NCBI GenBank assembly: GCA_964412555.1
Contig: CAYPPG010000014.1
Location: 1 to 64,000, forward strand
Source of the DNA: CAYPPG01 sp964412555
GTDB taxonomy: Bacteria; Hinthialibacterota; Hinthialibacteria; Hinthialibacterales; Hinthialibacteraceae
DNA length: 64,000 bases
Direction: 5' to 3'
A program made the translations under genes and the position numbers. Shown here one piece after another: positions 1 through 8,194 of the stretch (positions are counted from its first letter, which is position 1; each line of letters begins with the position of its first letter). Below the pieces are notes generated by a model, which saw nothing but the letters and a program-made list of their open reading frames with translations, did no database searches and was not told where the DNA came from.

Positions 1-2
1 GG

Positions 3-119
3 TCAAACCTTTTTGGGTCGCACGGCCATAGGCCGTGGTTTAATAAAAGAATTATCAATTTCCCGCTTTTCGTAATACTCTTCTGTCATATAGGGTTTCC
101 CCTTATACACATCCGGCAT
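3..119 (-). CDS. Small hypothetical protein (about 38 aa)
   Basis: A short minus-strand frame opens at ATG 119 and stops at 5-3. An AAGGAG-like ribosome site lies 9 nt upstream, which favours this start over an in-frame ATG at 128 that would sit directly on the ribosome site. The product is rich in charged and aromatic residues, with a TEEYYEKREI stretch and a basic tail (AVRPKKV). No family is recognised. It ends almost at the window edge, so its neighbour on that side is unseen. It could be a real small protein or the remnant of a larger gene. Confidence 0.4.
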   Translation of the reverse strand: MPDVYKGKPYMTEEYYEKREIDNSFIKPRPMAVRPKKV

Positions 120-237
120 GAAAGCCATCTCCTTTCTCAGCATTTGAGACAGGTTACAGAGATCGTATCTATACTATGAATTATAATACAAGGGAATCTA
201 TTTTTCAAATGGATTGTGATTTAGCGGGGAAGAGGAA

Positions 238-336
238 TGAAAAGATGGTATCATAAATGCTTTAAGAGACGATGCCCAACGCGTGCTGAATCAAACTCAG
301 GAGATGATCCAATGGCTACGATCGATAATGATATAA
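238..336 (+). pseudogene. Possible tail of a HEPN-domain protein
   Basis: Frame 241-336 is open without a start codon, directly after an in-frame TGA at 238, and reads as an amphipathic helix (RDDAQRVLNQTQEMIQW). It ends at TAA 334-336, overlapping the start of the nucleotidyltransferase at 312. HEPN toxins normally sit directly upstream of MNT antitoxins with such an overlap, and HEPN domains end in a similar helix. The identification is inferred from position and residue pattern only. If correct, the toxin has lost nearly all of its coding sequence while its antitoxin survives. Confidence 0.3.
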
Positions 337-635
337 AAAATAAAATCCAAAAAGCCATATCAATAATCTCCCCCTATTGCAACATAGTCCGCACCTACCT
401 ATTCGGCTCACACGCCAACAAAACCACCCACCCATGGAGCGACATCGACCTAGCCGTATTCGCCGAAGGGATCGAGTCGTGGGAACTGGAGAAACGGGTG
501 CGCATGGCGGCTTTGGTTCAAAAAGAAGCGGGAGACGTTGTGGACGTGCACTTTTTCCCTGCCTATGCTCTTACGAAACATGATGCAGCCGGTTTTGCGG
601 CTTGGGTGATTCAGCATGGAATTGAAGTGAAGTAG
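312..635 (+). CDS. MNT-type minimal nucleotidyltransferase (antitoxin-like)
   Basis: The 107-residue protein carries the pol-beta nucleotidyltransferase signature GSHAN...WSDIDLAVF (GS-x9-DxD) at about residues 32-49, with a further conserved D in VVDVHF near residue 78. This matches the MNT family, in which the small enzyme adds AMP to, and so silences, a HEPN ribonuclease toxin. The start at 312 is preferred because AGGAG lies about 8 nt upstream. An ATG at 237 would add 25 residues unlike the family. The expected HEPN partner is reduced to a possible short tail just upstream, so this looks like an orphaned antitoxin. The fold is clear; the role is inferred. Confidence 0.8.
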   Translation: MATIDNDIKNKIQKAISIISPYCNIVRTYLFGSHANKTTHPWSDIDLAVFAEGIESWELEKRVRMAALVQKEAGDVVDVHFFPAYALTKHDAAGFAAWVIQHGIEVK

Positions 636-748
636 TTATTCCTGACTTTCCCCAGCGGCGATCCCCACTGGCTTTCATCTCTTCCCTCCCCGTTTTCTCC
701 TGTAATCATACCCTCCGTTCATCTGCATCAAGAAATTTTTGATTTTTT

Positions 749-779
749 TTGCACAACCCCATTTACATAACATTATATT
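749..779 (+). promoter_or_regulatory. Putative promoter of the kelch gene
   Basis: TTGCAC at 749-754 and TATATT at 774-779 form a sigma70-like pair with a 19-nt spacer, 86 nt before the kelch start codon. The ATCTA-N6-TAGAT palindrome begins immediately downstream at 781, where transcription would start, the expected place for repressor binding. The assignment is by eye. Confidence 0.45.
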
Positions 780-780
780 C

Positions 781-796
781 ATCTATTATTGTAGAT
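781..796. promoter_or_regulatory. Inverted-repeat operator 1 (probable BlaI/MecI-type site)
   Basis: A perfect 5-bp inverted repeat, ATCTA-N6-TAGAT, follows the putative -10 of the kelch gene. The same repeat, with the same spacing and 15 of 16 identical bases, recurs at 2005-2020 before the BlaI-like repressor. Two identical-architecture dyads at the two promoters of one locus point to a shared regulator, most simply the encoded BlaI/MecI-like protein, whose family binds dyads and represses its own operon. Binding has not been shown. Confidence 0.6.
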
Positions 797-864
797 GATC
801 AACCGGTGAATGACATAAGGTGCTGGATGCATCCAAATAGACACATTCAAAAAGGAGAAACCCA

Positions 865-1965
865 ATGAAGACTACCAACGAGAAGGCAGAATCATTCAAA
901 GCCCGGTGGGTGGCGGCAAGCATGACTTTCCTGATTGCCGCTTTGTTGACCAACCTATGCGGCGGCAAAACGGGGATGGCGCAAAACATGAATTGGACGG
1001 AAATTACTATCCAAGAGAGCGAACGGCCTCCGGCTCGCAGTTGGCCGGGGATGTGTTTTGACACGAATCGTGGCGTGATTGTGTTGCATGGCGGACGTAT
1101 GACCGACAGCAGTGACGGCAGCACAAAGTCCGGAAACGATACCTGGGAATTCAATGGCGCCTCGTGGAAACCGGTTTCTACGGATGGTCCCAGCCGGGCA
1201 GGCATGCAAATGGCTTTTGATGAAACTCGGGGAGTCTGCGTTCTTTTCGGCGGTTATGAAATTGGCAGCGGATGGATTGCAAAAGGGGATACATGGGAAT
1301 GGGATGGCCTTGAATGGAAACAGGCCAACAAGACTTCCAATCAACCAGGGCAGATGCATGGATTGGTCTACGATCCCCATCGTCAAAAAGTGATTCGGCA
1401 TGGTGGAGGAACATTGGAGGATCCTGCGCAATATTCGACGACCTATGAATGGGATGGAGAAAAGTGGACCTATATTACAAACGATGGCCCCGCCGGTTAT
1501 GCCGGTCTTTATTTCGATACCCGTCTGCAAAAGGTGACAGCCCTGACGGCTCTTTATATACCGGATAGCGGGTACGAAGGGCATTTGCATGAATTGAATG
1601 GGGATCACTGGATTGAGAATACCGATTATTATCCCGATCAAGAGCCGCCTTGGGGAAGAAGTTATGCCTTTGATCCCATTCGAAACGTTCTTACTACTTT
1701 TGGCGGACAAGGGAAGGCTTCGCTTGGTTATTCCATGTCATTTTGGGAATACCGAACGATGGAATGGGATGGAAAGGTAAATTATGAGATGATCACAAAA
1801 AACAGCCCGAGCGAAAGGGCCGGCGCATCGATGATTTACGATCCCAAAGGCAATCGCATGGTTTTATTTGGCGGGGAAGATGAAACCGGTAGTATGCTGA
1901 ACGATTCCTGGCAATATAAATCCACCGCCAGCGGGATTCAAAATGAAATCTGGGCGTTGTATTAA
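865..1965 (+). CDS. Secreted six-repeat kelch protein
   Basis: The 366-residue protein starts with a basic segment and a hydrophobic stretch (about residues 16-32) ending near GMAQ, consistent with a signal peptide or anchor. It is followed by six kelch-type repeats, each with an FD/YDxxRxxxxxFGG strand pair and a closing DTWEF/YEWDG-type strand (about 50-99, 100-150, 158-205, 208-250, 258-305 and 313-360). Six repeats can close a beta-propeller. AAAGGAGA precedes the ATG. Repeats 1 and 2 closely match the ectodomain of the M56 sensor encoded at 2446-3903, and the promoter carries the same dyad as the repressor gene, so it is probably the regulated output of that sensor. Its ligand is unknown. 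Confidence 0.85.
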   Translation: MKTTNEKAESFKARWVAASMTFLIAALLTNLCGGKTGMAQNMNWTEITIQESERPPARSWPGMCFDTNRGVIVLHGGRMTDSSDGSTKSGNDTWEFNGASWKPVSTDGPSRAGMQMAFDETRGVCVLFGGYEIGSGWIAKGDTWEWDGLEWKQANKTSNQPGQMHGLVYDPHRQKVIRHGGGTLEDPAQYSTTYEWDGEKWTYITNDGPAGYAGLYFDTRLQKVTALTALYIPDSGYEGHLHELNGDHWIENTDYYPDQEPPWGRSYAFDPIRNVLTTFGGQGKASLGYSMSFWEYRTMEWDGKVNYEMITKNSPSERAGASMIYDPKGNRMVLFGGEDETGSMLNDSWQYKSTASGIQNEIWALY

Positions 1966-1985
1966 TCCATTTTCATGTTCTCCCA

Positions 1986-2020
1986 TTGACGAAGGAACAT
2001 TTTTATCTATTTTTGTAGAT
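1986..2020 (+). promoter_or_regulatory. Promoter and inverted-repeat operator 2
   Basis: TTGACG (1986-1991) and TATTTT (2008-2013) are spaced 16 nt apart. They overlap the dyad ATCTA-N6-TAGAT at 2005-2020, which repeats the dyad at 781-796. A repressor bound here would cover the -10 element. The site lies 33 nt before the BlaI-like start codon, which suggests autoregulation of the repressor/sensor pair. Confidence 0.55.
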
Positions 2021-2053
2021 ACATTGACAATACGATCTGAAGAAAGGATGACC

Positions 2054-2449
2054 ATGGCCCGAAAACCTGCCGATCCATTGACTCCGGCCGAGTGGAAAGT
2101 CATGAGAGCCGTTTGGGAAAAGAAATCCTGCGCGGCCCGGGATATTTGTGAAGTGCTTTGTGAACCGAATGGATGGTCGGTCAGCACGGTCAAAACCATT
2201 CTGGCACGCCTGGTTGATAAAGGATTCCTGAATACAACTCAAGTTGGAAACAGTTTTTTATATAAACCGGCGCGTTCCGCGTTCAAAACCCTAACCAGCG
2301 CGGCGGACAATCTTTTGGGAAACACCTTGGAAGGCACTACCGGACCTTTGCTCTCTTATATGGTAAAAAACAGCAAGTTAAGTGGAGAGGATGTTGAAGA
2401 ACTGATTTCAATTCTACAACAACATAAAGAAGGCGAGAAGAAAAAATGA
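2054..2449 (+). CDS. BlaI/MecI/CopY-family transcriptional repressor
   Basis: The 131-residue protein opens with LTPAEWKVMRAVWEK, the typical first helix of BlaI/MecI/CopY winged-helix repressors. A recognition helix follows (WSVSTVKTILARLVDKGFL, about residues 35-53), with the wing and a helical dimerisation tail ending in KLSGEDVEELISILQQHKEG. Length and layout match the family. AAGG sits 6 nt before ATG 2054; an ATG at 2048 would overlap that site. Its stop overlaps the start of the M56 peptidase by 4 nt (ATGA), the classic repressor/sensor-protease arrangement in which the protease relieves repression. Dyads at 781 and 2005 are its likely operators. Confidence 0.92.
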   Translation: MARKPADPLTPAEWKVMRAVWEKKSCAARDICEVLCEPNGWSVSTVKTILARLVDKGFLNTTQVGNSFLYKPARSAFKTLTSAADNLLGNTLEGTTGPLLSYMVKNSKLSGEDVEELISILQQHKEGEKKK

Positions 2450-3903
2450 TTTCTTTTGACCTTTTCAATCAATGGGCAGAATGGTGGGCATCCTTCATGC
2501 TGTACCAAACGCTGGATTCCATCGTGATCCTTCTTTTTGTGGGAATCTTGTGGTTATTTCTCCGCAAAAAAATGGCCGCCCAATTCGGGTATTATTTGTT
2601 TTTATTGGTGCTGATCAAATTAGTGATCCCCGGCCAATTTTCCCTATTGGATCAGTTCACTCTTCTCATTCCTGAAAAAGCGATGGAGATAAGTTATTTT
2701 CATCCCCTCCCGGAACCGGATCGACTAGTTGCGGATTCCAGCGTTTCTGGGGCAGAGAGTTTGTCTCCATCCCATGCGGAAACCATTCCATTGGAACAAT
2801 CTATGTGGATTATTTGGAATCCTACCATTCCAGCGATTTTTATGATGGTTTGGGGATTGATTGTGGGCACGCTCCTGATTGGGTTTTTCTGGAGACAGCG
2901 CAGAACCTATCGTTTGATACAAACAACAGAATTGGTTCCAAGAAACGATTTGCCTGTCGATATCGAACACTTGGAAAAAATTTCCGAGATTCATAAAACT
3001 ATACCGGTATTAACCGGCTCCTGGATTACATCGCCGGTTGTGTGGGGATTGTTTCGCCCCGTTTTACTTATTCCTTCTGATGTCAAAGAACGGTTTTCAA
3101 CCAATCAGTTAACCTGGATTTGCCTGCATGAGTTTGCCCATATTCGCCGGTATGACAACGTGATCGTGTTTCTGCAAAAAATAATCCAGATTTTCTTCTT
3201 CTTTCACCCCGGTGTTTGGCTGCTGAATTGGCTCATCGATCAGCAGCGTGAATATGCCTGTGACGATCTGGCATTGAAAGGAGCGAATGTGCCGCGGGTT
3301 GACTGCGGTGAGGGGTTTCTAGGCGTCGTACTGTATGCGAATGGCATGCCCACCTTGGCCATGGCTTCATCCGGCATGATCAATGGCAAAACCCAGATCA
3401 AAAAACGGCTGGTTCGCATCTTGGATCATCAACGCCAATTGCGGACAACACTTCCATTATTATCCACGCTGTCGATTATCGCTTTAATCCTAATCGTTAT
3501 CCCGTATGGTGGAAAAGCGGCGATCAAAACGATGGGCACCTGGTCAGAAATTCAGGTAAAAGAAAATAAACGTCCGCCTGCACGTTATTGGCCGGGGATG
3601 TGCTTTGATTCCTTCCGCAACGTTGTCGTCTTGCATGGCGGCCGCAATCATGAAACGGAACACGGGAAAAGTGAATCCATCAACGATACTTGGGAATTTG
3701 ATGGAAACTTGATCCGTGAAATGAAAGTCAAACAAAGCCCAAGTCCACGATGTGGCGCGGAGTTTGTTTACGATACGAAACAGGGGAGATTTATTTTATT
3801 TGGAGGATGTGAGCCTTCCGGCGAGAATCAGAGTAAAGGATACAATGACACGTGGGAATTCACTTTTTCTGCGAATCCATTAGCCTATCATATGTTTCAA
3901 TAA
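2446..3903 (+). CDS. BlaR1-like M56 membrane peptidase with a two-repeat kelch ectodomain
   Basis: The 485-residue protein has BlaR1/MecR1 architecture. Two hydrophobic segments lie in the first 70 residues and a third at about 126-148. A cytosolic zinc-peptidase domain has H228-E229-F-A-H232 and the downstream EYACDD (E269), and a fourth membrane segment spans about 341-358. The C-terminal exterior domain (about 362-485) is not a penicillin-binding domain: it comprises two kelch repeats (WPGMCFD..VVLHGG..NDTWEFDG, then FVYDTKQGRFILFGG..NDTWEF). These match repeats 1-2 of the secreted kelch protein at 865-1965 at roughly every second residue. It is probably the sensor that cleaves the upstream repressor. 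Two repeats cannot close a propeller alone, so pairing with a partner is possible. Confidence 0.88.
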   Translation: MISFDLFNQWAEWWASFMLYQTLDSIVILLFVGILWLFLRKKMAAQFGYYLFLLVLIKLVIPGQFSLLDQFTLLIPEKAMEISYFHPLPEPDRLVADSSVSGAESLSPSHAETIPLEQSMWIIWNPTIPAIFMMVWGLIVGTLLIGFFWRQRRTYRLIQTTELVPRNDLPVDIEHLEKISEIHKTIPVLTGSWITSPVVWGLFRPVLLIPSDVKERFSTNQLTWICLHEFAHIRRYDNVIVFLQKIIQIFFFFHPGVWLLNWLIDQQREYACDDLALKGANVPRVDCGEGFLGVVLYANGMPTLAMASSGMINGKTQIKKRLVRILDHQRQLRTTLPLLSTLSIIALILIVIPYGGKAAIKTMGTWSEIQVKENKRPPARYWPGMCFDSFRNVVVLHGGRNHETEHGKSESINDTWEFDGNLIREMKVKQSPSPRCGAEFVYDTKQGRFILFGGCEPSGENQSKGYNDTWEFTFSANPLAYHMFQ

Positions 3904-3963
3904 TCGAAATTCCAAATGCGGATTGTTGTGTATCCTGTACTGCCGCTATTGAAGGAGTTCTTC

Positions 3964-5601
3964 ATGAAACCGTTATTCAATATCATCGCACTTGTCTTTG
4001 TTTTTGCACTGAACTCGGAGATGGCTTTTTCAAGTTCATCCATTCCGCATTTGAAGAAACAAGGAAAAGCAACTCAGTTGATTGTCGATGGGCAGCCGAT
4101 GCTGTTGCTCGGTGGAGAATTGCACAATTCCAGCGCATCAAGTCTCGAATTCATGAAGCCGGTTTGGAACAAACTGCAATCGATCAATGTCAACACCGTT
4201 CTGGCTACACTCGCGTGGGAGCAAATCGAACCGGTTGAAGGAGAATTCGATTTCACATTAATTGACGGTCTCGTCGAACAAGCACGGCTACGGGATCTGA
4301 AACTAATATTTTTATGGTTTGGCAGTTGGAAAAATGGTGAATCCAGTTATGTCCCGGCGTGGGTGAAAAAAGATACTCAGCGTTTTCAACGCTGTTTCAA
4401 TCAAGAACAGCGTAAAACAAATGTGCTTTCACCTTTTTGCAAAACCACACAAGAAGCCGATGCACGAGCCTTTGCCGCCGTTCTGAAACATATCAAAACG
4501 ATTGATTCAGAACATCATACTGTCATCATGATGCAAATTGAAAACGAGGTCGGCTTACTCTCGCAAAGCAGAGACTACAATCCCATCAGTGAAAAAGTTT
4601 TCCATCAATCCGTTCCCCAAACACTGATTGACTTTCTGGCTGACCGTAAAGAGACGCTTTTGCCGCATCTCCAAAAAACATGGGCGAGTACAAACTACAA
4701 GACTGTTGGCTCATGGCAGGACGTTTTCGGAAAATCCATTGCCACCGATGAGATTTTTATGGCATGGCATTTCGCTTCCTACATCAATGCAATCGCCGAA
4801 AAAGGAAAAGCAGAATACGCGCTTCCTATGTTTGTAAACGCCTGGCTTGCGGGGGATGGTGAGCCTGGGACATATCCTTCCGGCGGGCCGGTCGCTCGCG
4901 TCCATGACATCTGGCGGGCCGCTGCGCCGGCCATCGATTTGATCGCGCCGGATATCTATTTGCCAACATTTAAAGAAATCTGTCATAATTTTGTGCGTTC
5001 CGGGAATCCATTGCTTATCCCCGAAATACGTCGAGACGAGATTGTAGCGGCGAAAGCGTGGTGGGCGTTCGGCCAAATGAAGGCGATTGGATTCTCACCA
5101 TTTGGAATAGAGAGTATTGACGAGGAAAATCCCCTTATCGACACATACGACAAACTCAATCAACTCATGCCGTTGATTACGAAATTCCAAAGCGCCGGTA
5201 GAATCGCCGGCATTTACAAACAAGACAATGAAGATCAAGATTCCTCTTCCGTCGAGATGGGAGATTGGCGTGTAACCATCCATTACAACCATCCTGTAAA
5301 AAATAAAACGGCAATGGGCATGATCATTCAAACCGGCGAAGATGAATTCATCGTCGCCGGAAACTGGTTTTATTTGAAATTTGATCCGGCATTTACTATA
5401 CCGAGTTATGGTGGAATTCTGCAAGTCGATGAAGGCTACTTCTCAGAAGGAATTTGGAAGCCCTTACGTAGACTTAACGGAGACGAAACACACGTCAATA
5501 AACTGGTCAATCTACCTCCATATCATCCATTCGTTGATAATACTTTCCAGAATATAGAAAAGACAAGAATTTTAAAAGTTCAACTCTACCGATATGACTA
5601 A
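3964..5601 (+). CDS. Secreted clan-A glycoside hydrolase, GH35-like with DUF5597-type C-terminus
   Basis: The 545-residue protein begins with a signal peptide (MKPLFNIIALVFVFAL..). It continues as a TIM barrel of the beta-galactosidase-like type: a substrate-lid motif near LLLGGELHNSS, then QIENEVG with the probable acid/base E195, and LIPEIRRD with the probable nucleophile E354. The tail (about 400-545) resembles DUF5597, which follows such barrels. ATG 3964 is preceded by AAGGAG and starts the signal peptide; an in-frame codon at 3916 would add 16 residues. It begins 60 nt after the M56 sensor and may belong to the same operon, which would tie the sensor to glycan use. The substrate is unknown. 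Confidence 0.8.
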   Translation: MKPLFNIIALVFVFALNSEMAFSSSSIPHLKKQGKATQLIVDGQPMLLLGGELHNSSASSLEFMKPVWNKLQSINVNTVLATLAWEQIEPVEGEFDFTLIDGLVEQARLRDLKLIFLWFGSWKNGESSYVPAWVKKDTQRFQRCFNQEQRKTNVLSPFCKTTQEADARAFAAVLKHIKTIDSEHHTVIMMQIENEVGLLSQSRDYNPISEKVFHQSVPQTLIDFLADRKETLLPHLQKTWASTNYKTVGSWQDVFGKSIATDEIFMAWHFASYINAIAEKGKAEYALPMFVNAWLAGDGEPGTYPSGGPVARVHDIWRAAAPAIDLIAPDIYLPTFKEICHNFVRSGNPLLIPEIRRDEIVAAKAWWAFGQMKAIGFSPFGIESIDEENPLIDTYDKLNQLMPLITKFQSAGRIAGIYKQDNEDQDSSSVEMGDWRVTIHYNHPVKNKTAMGMIIQTGEDEFIVAGNWFYLKFDPAFTIPSYGGILQVDEGYFSEGIWKPLRRLNGDETHVNKLVNLPPYHPFVDNTFQNIEKTRILKVQLYRYD

Positions 5602-5650
5602 GTGTTTGCCATGATGTAACTTTAATCACTTTTGTTAAAGGATCATTCTC

Positions 5651-6568
5651 ATGCATGAACGAATACAAAAGATTTGTGTTGCCGGCGCCGGCGTCATGGG
5701 CCAACAGATCAGTTTGAATTGTGCTATGCATGGTTATCCGGTAATACTTATCGATCAAGATGAAGAAATCCTACAAAAAGCGCAAAACTATCAAGAAACC
5801 TATTTAAAGGAAAACGCTTCAGCAAATGAACAAGAAAAAATCCTGCAAAAAATCCATTGTTCAACAGATTTGGAAGAAGGTACAAACCGAGCGGATCTTG
5901 TGATTGAAGCCATCCCGGAAAAACTGGAATTAAAACAAAGTCTTTTCAAGCAACTCGATGGCCTTTGCCCACCGCATACCATCCTGGCCAGTGTAGCCTC
6001 TTCCATTCGGATTTCCATGATCGAAGACGCCACGTGCCGTAAAGACAAAGTTTTGAATATGCACTTTTTCCATCTGGGCGCGACACTAGTCGAGATTATG
6101 CGGGGAACATGCACCTCGGAAGAAACCATTGCCAAAGTGAAATACTTCGCTCAGAACCTTGGATTGACCCCCATAGTATTGCAAAAAGAAAGCACCGGTT
6201 TTATCTACAACCGCATTTGGCGGGCGATCAAAAAAGAGGCTATGAAAATCGTCGATGAAGAAGTGGCCACCCCGGAAGATGTGGACCGGGCTTGCATGCA
6301 TATGTGGGCATTGTTCGAAAAGTACTTGGCCGGTCCGTTTGGGTATATGGATCATGTTGGGTTGGATACAGTCAGAGATATCGAAATGATATATCACCGG
6401 GAATCCGGCGATGACTCCGATCTCCCTCCCCAATTTCTACTGGAAAAGATCGAAAAAGGAGAACTGGGAGTCAAAACGGGAAAAGGATTCTATACCTATC
6501 CCAATCCGGTTTATCGTGATCCCGCATGGTTAGTGAACTGTGAAAATAATGATACTATTGCGGGATGA
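5651..6568 (+). CDS. 3-hydroxyacyl-CoA dehydrogenase family protein
   Basis: The 305-residue protein has an N-terminal Rossmann fold (VAGAGVMGQQI, about residues 10-20, with D at the end of the second strand, LIDQDEE). The family segment FFHLGATLVEIMRGTCTS is seen, as is a C-terminal helical domain ending LGVKTGKGFYTYPNP, the standard terminus of short 3-hydroxyacyl/3-hydroxybutyryl-CoA dehydrogenases. Such enzymes oxidise (3S)-hydroxyacyl-CoA with NAD+, in beta-oxidation or butanoate metabolism. Where the canonical catalytic motif has HFFNP the protein has HFFHL, so substrate class is uncertain. AAAGGA lies 8 nt before the ATG. It is convergent with the radical SAM gene downstream. Confidence 0.82.
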   Translation: MHERIQKICVAGAGVMGQQISLNCAMHGYPVILIDQDEEILQKAQNYQETYLKENASANEQEKILQKIHCSTDLEEGTNRADLVIEAIPEKLELKQSLFKQLDGLCPPHTILASVASSIRISMIEDATCRKDKVLNMHFFHLGATLVEIMRGTCTSEETIAKVKYFAQNLGLTPIVLQKESTGFIYNRIWRAIKKEAMKIVDEEVATPEDVDRACMHMWALFEKYLAGPFGYMDHVGLDTVRDIEMIYHRESGDDSDLPPQFLLEKIEKGELGVKTGKGFYTYPNPVYRDPAWLVNCENNDTIAG

Positions 6569-6583
6569 GAACTCCAAAAAAGT

Positions 6584-8032
6584 TTAACCAGAAGATACAT
6601 GAACCGCCCGCGCCTTCACCCCCCAAGACAACAACCGTATCCCCGCTTTCGCCTTCCGTTGAAATTCCGCCCAACTCCGCACATCCAGCACGCGCTTGAA
6701 AATATACCCCGCCCGCATGTAATACCGCCGGTAGCCCCATTGCATCAAGTTGATCAACTCCTCTTCTGACATCACTTCCGTCCACAGTTTGGGTTTGAAA
6801 TCGGGGTGGGGATTGCGGGAGAATTCTTTCCAATAATCTTCTTTATAAAGATTCTCACGAAAACCCATGCGGTAAAGTTCCGTCGCCGGGAAGGGGGTGG
6901 CAACGGACAAGTGGATGAAATCAGCGGGGAGTTTGCAGGCGAACTCGATCGTTTCGATGGCCTGCGCCTTGGTCTCCGTCGGATTGCCGATCATGAAATA
7001 CCCGAGTGTCGTAATGCCGCGCTCTTTTGTCTTGGCGAACACCTCGCGAATGCGTTTGAGGATAATCCCTTTTTTGATGACTTTCAAAATTTCATGCGTG
7101 CCGGATTCGACTCCGTAATGCACCCGGGTACACCCGGCGGAAGCCAGCGCATCCAGCACCTCGTCATTCATTGTGTTGATATGGGCGCGGATATCCCACT
7201 TGATCGTCAAACCGTATTCATTATACAAACGGCAGATTTCAAGCACGCGTTCCCGCCGTACCGTGAAGGTGTCGTCGTATACGAAAATTTCCCGAATGCC
7301 CATATCCTGGCATAGTTTCATTTCGTTCACGACACTCTCCGGGCTGCGATAGCGGAAATTCTTCCCCAAATGCGGCCGGTCACAGAAAATACATTGAAAC
7401 GGGCAGCCGCGGCTGGTCATCATCGTCGTGATCGGTGTCTCCTGCGCCAACACGGAATAATATTTATCGACTGGGACAAGATGCCGTGCAGGCATCGGCA
7501 GGGAATCCAAATCCTGATTCAAGGGAACCAACGGAGTAGTAACAATATCATCATTGCGCTTGAATCCGATACCGGGAACGTTCTCCGGATCGCTTCCCTT
7601 CTCCAGCGCTTCCAGCAGCGCGGCAAACGTCACTTCCCCCTCACCGAGCACGATATAATCGACCTCCGAAATTTCGAGCGTTTCCTGCGGATAAATATAC
7701 ACATGCGGGCCGCCGAAAATGACAGGGATCGACCGATCGACCTTTTTCACCACCTTTGCCGTCAACGTGGCATCGATCAGAGTAAATGTCATCGCCTGGA
7801 TACCGACGACATCCGGTTTCCGTCTGCGGATTTCCTCCTCGATCTCCTCATAACTCAAATGATCGAGCAGCGTATCGAGAATTTCAACCTGGTAATTCGT
7901 GTTCTGCTCCACAAATGCCGCAACGTACAAAATCCCCAGCGGCGGATACGCTCCACTCTCTTCGTCCACCACGCTGGGGACGTTGGTGGTGATCATATGA
8001 AATTCCGGCGGTTGGATGAGGAGAATTTTCAT
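6584..8032 (-). CDS. B12-binding domain radical SAM protein
   Basis: The 482-residue protein has an N-terminal cobalamin-binding Rossmann-like domain (LLIQPPEF, PPLGILYVAAF, GGPHVYIYP, VLGEGEVTF, about residues 1-160). A radical SAM barrel follows with the cluster motif C210-PFQ-C214-IF-C217 and GYFMIGNPTET. The tail (about 400-482) contains the WKEF/MRAGYIFKR stretch seen in hopanoid- and lipid-modifying members. The class performs methylations or other radical chemistry on lipids, antibiotics or cell-envelope compounds; the exact substrate cannot be read. No strong ribosome site is visible. Its neighbours are membrane glycosyltransferase-like genes, in keeping with an envelope role. Confidence 0.88.
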   Translation of the reverse strand: MKILLIQPPEFHMITTNVPSVVDEESGAYPPLGILYVAAFVEQNTNYQVEILDTLLDHLSYEEIEEEIRRRKPDVVGIQAMTFTLIDATLTAKVVKKVDRSIPVIFGGPHVYIYPQETLEISEVDYIVLGEGEVTFAALLEALEKGSDPENVPGIGFKRNDDIVTTPLVPLNQDLDSLPMPARHLVPVDKYYSVLAQETPITTMMTSRGCPFQCIFCDRPHLGKNFRYRSPESVVNEMKLCQDMGIREIFVYDDTFTVRRERVLEICRLYNEYGLTIKWDIRAHINTMNDEVLDALASAGCTRVHYGVESGTHEILKVIKKGIILKRIREVFAKTKERGITTLGYFMIGNPTETKAQAIETIEFACKLPADFIHLSVATPFPATELYRMGFRENLYKEDYWKEFSRNPHPDFKPKLWTEVMSEEELINLMQWGYRRYYMRAGYIFKRVLDVRSWAEFQRKAKAGIRLLSWGVKARAVHVSSG

Positions 8033-8194
8033 GGTTTTTACAATTCGTCATCTTATTTTCTATTGTCTTATTGTAACTCCGATGGAGTCAAATCGGTAAA
8101 ATTTCACATTAAAATACAGCGTCATTGACTCTATTCAGAATAAATAAAAGCATAGAATAAATACTTGACTAAGTCAAGTATTTTGCATATCCGA

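Noticed and set aside
2446..3903. Beta-lactam resistance sensor
   Set aside because: The exterior domain is kelch, not a penicillin-binding fold, and no beta-lactamase gene is adjacent.
7370..8128. Long plus-strand open frame (252 codons)
   Set aside because: It lies opposite the radical SAM gene, whose domains and motifs are clear; the translation has no family features.
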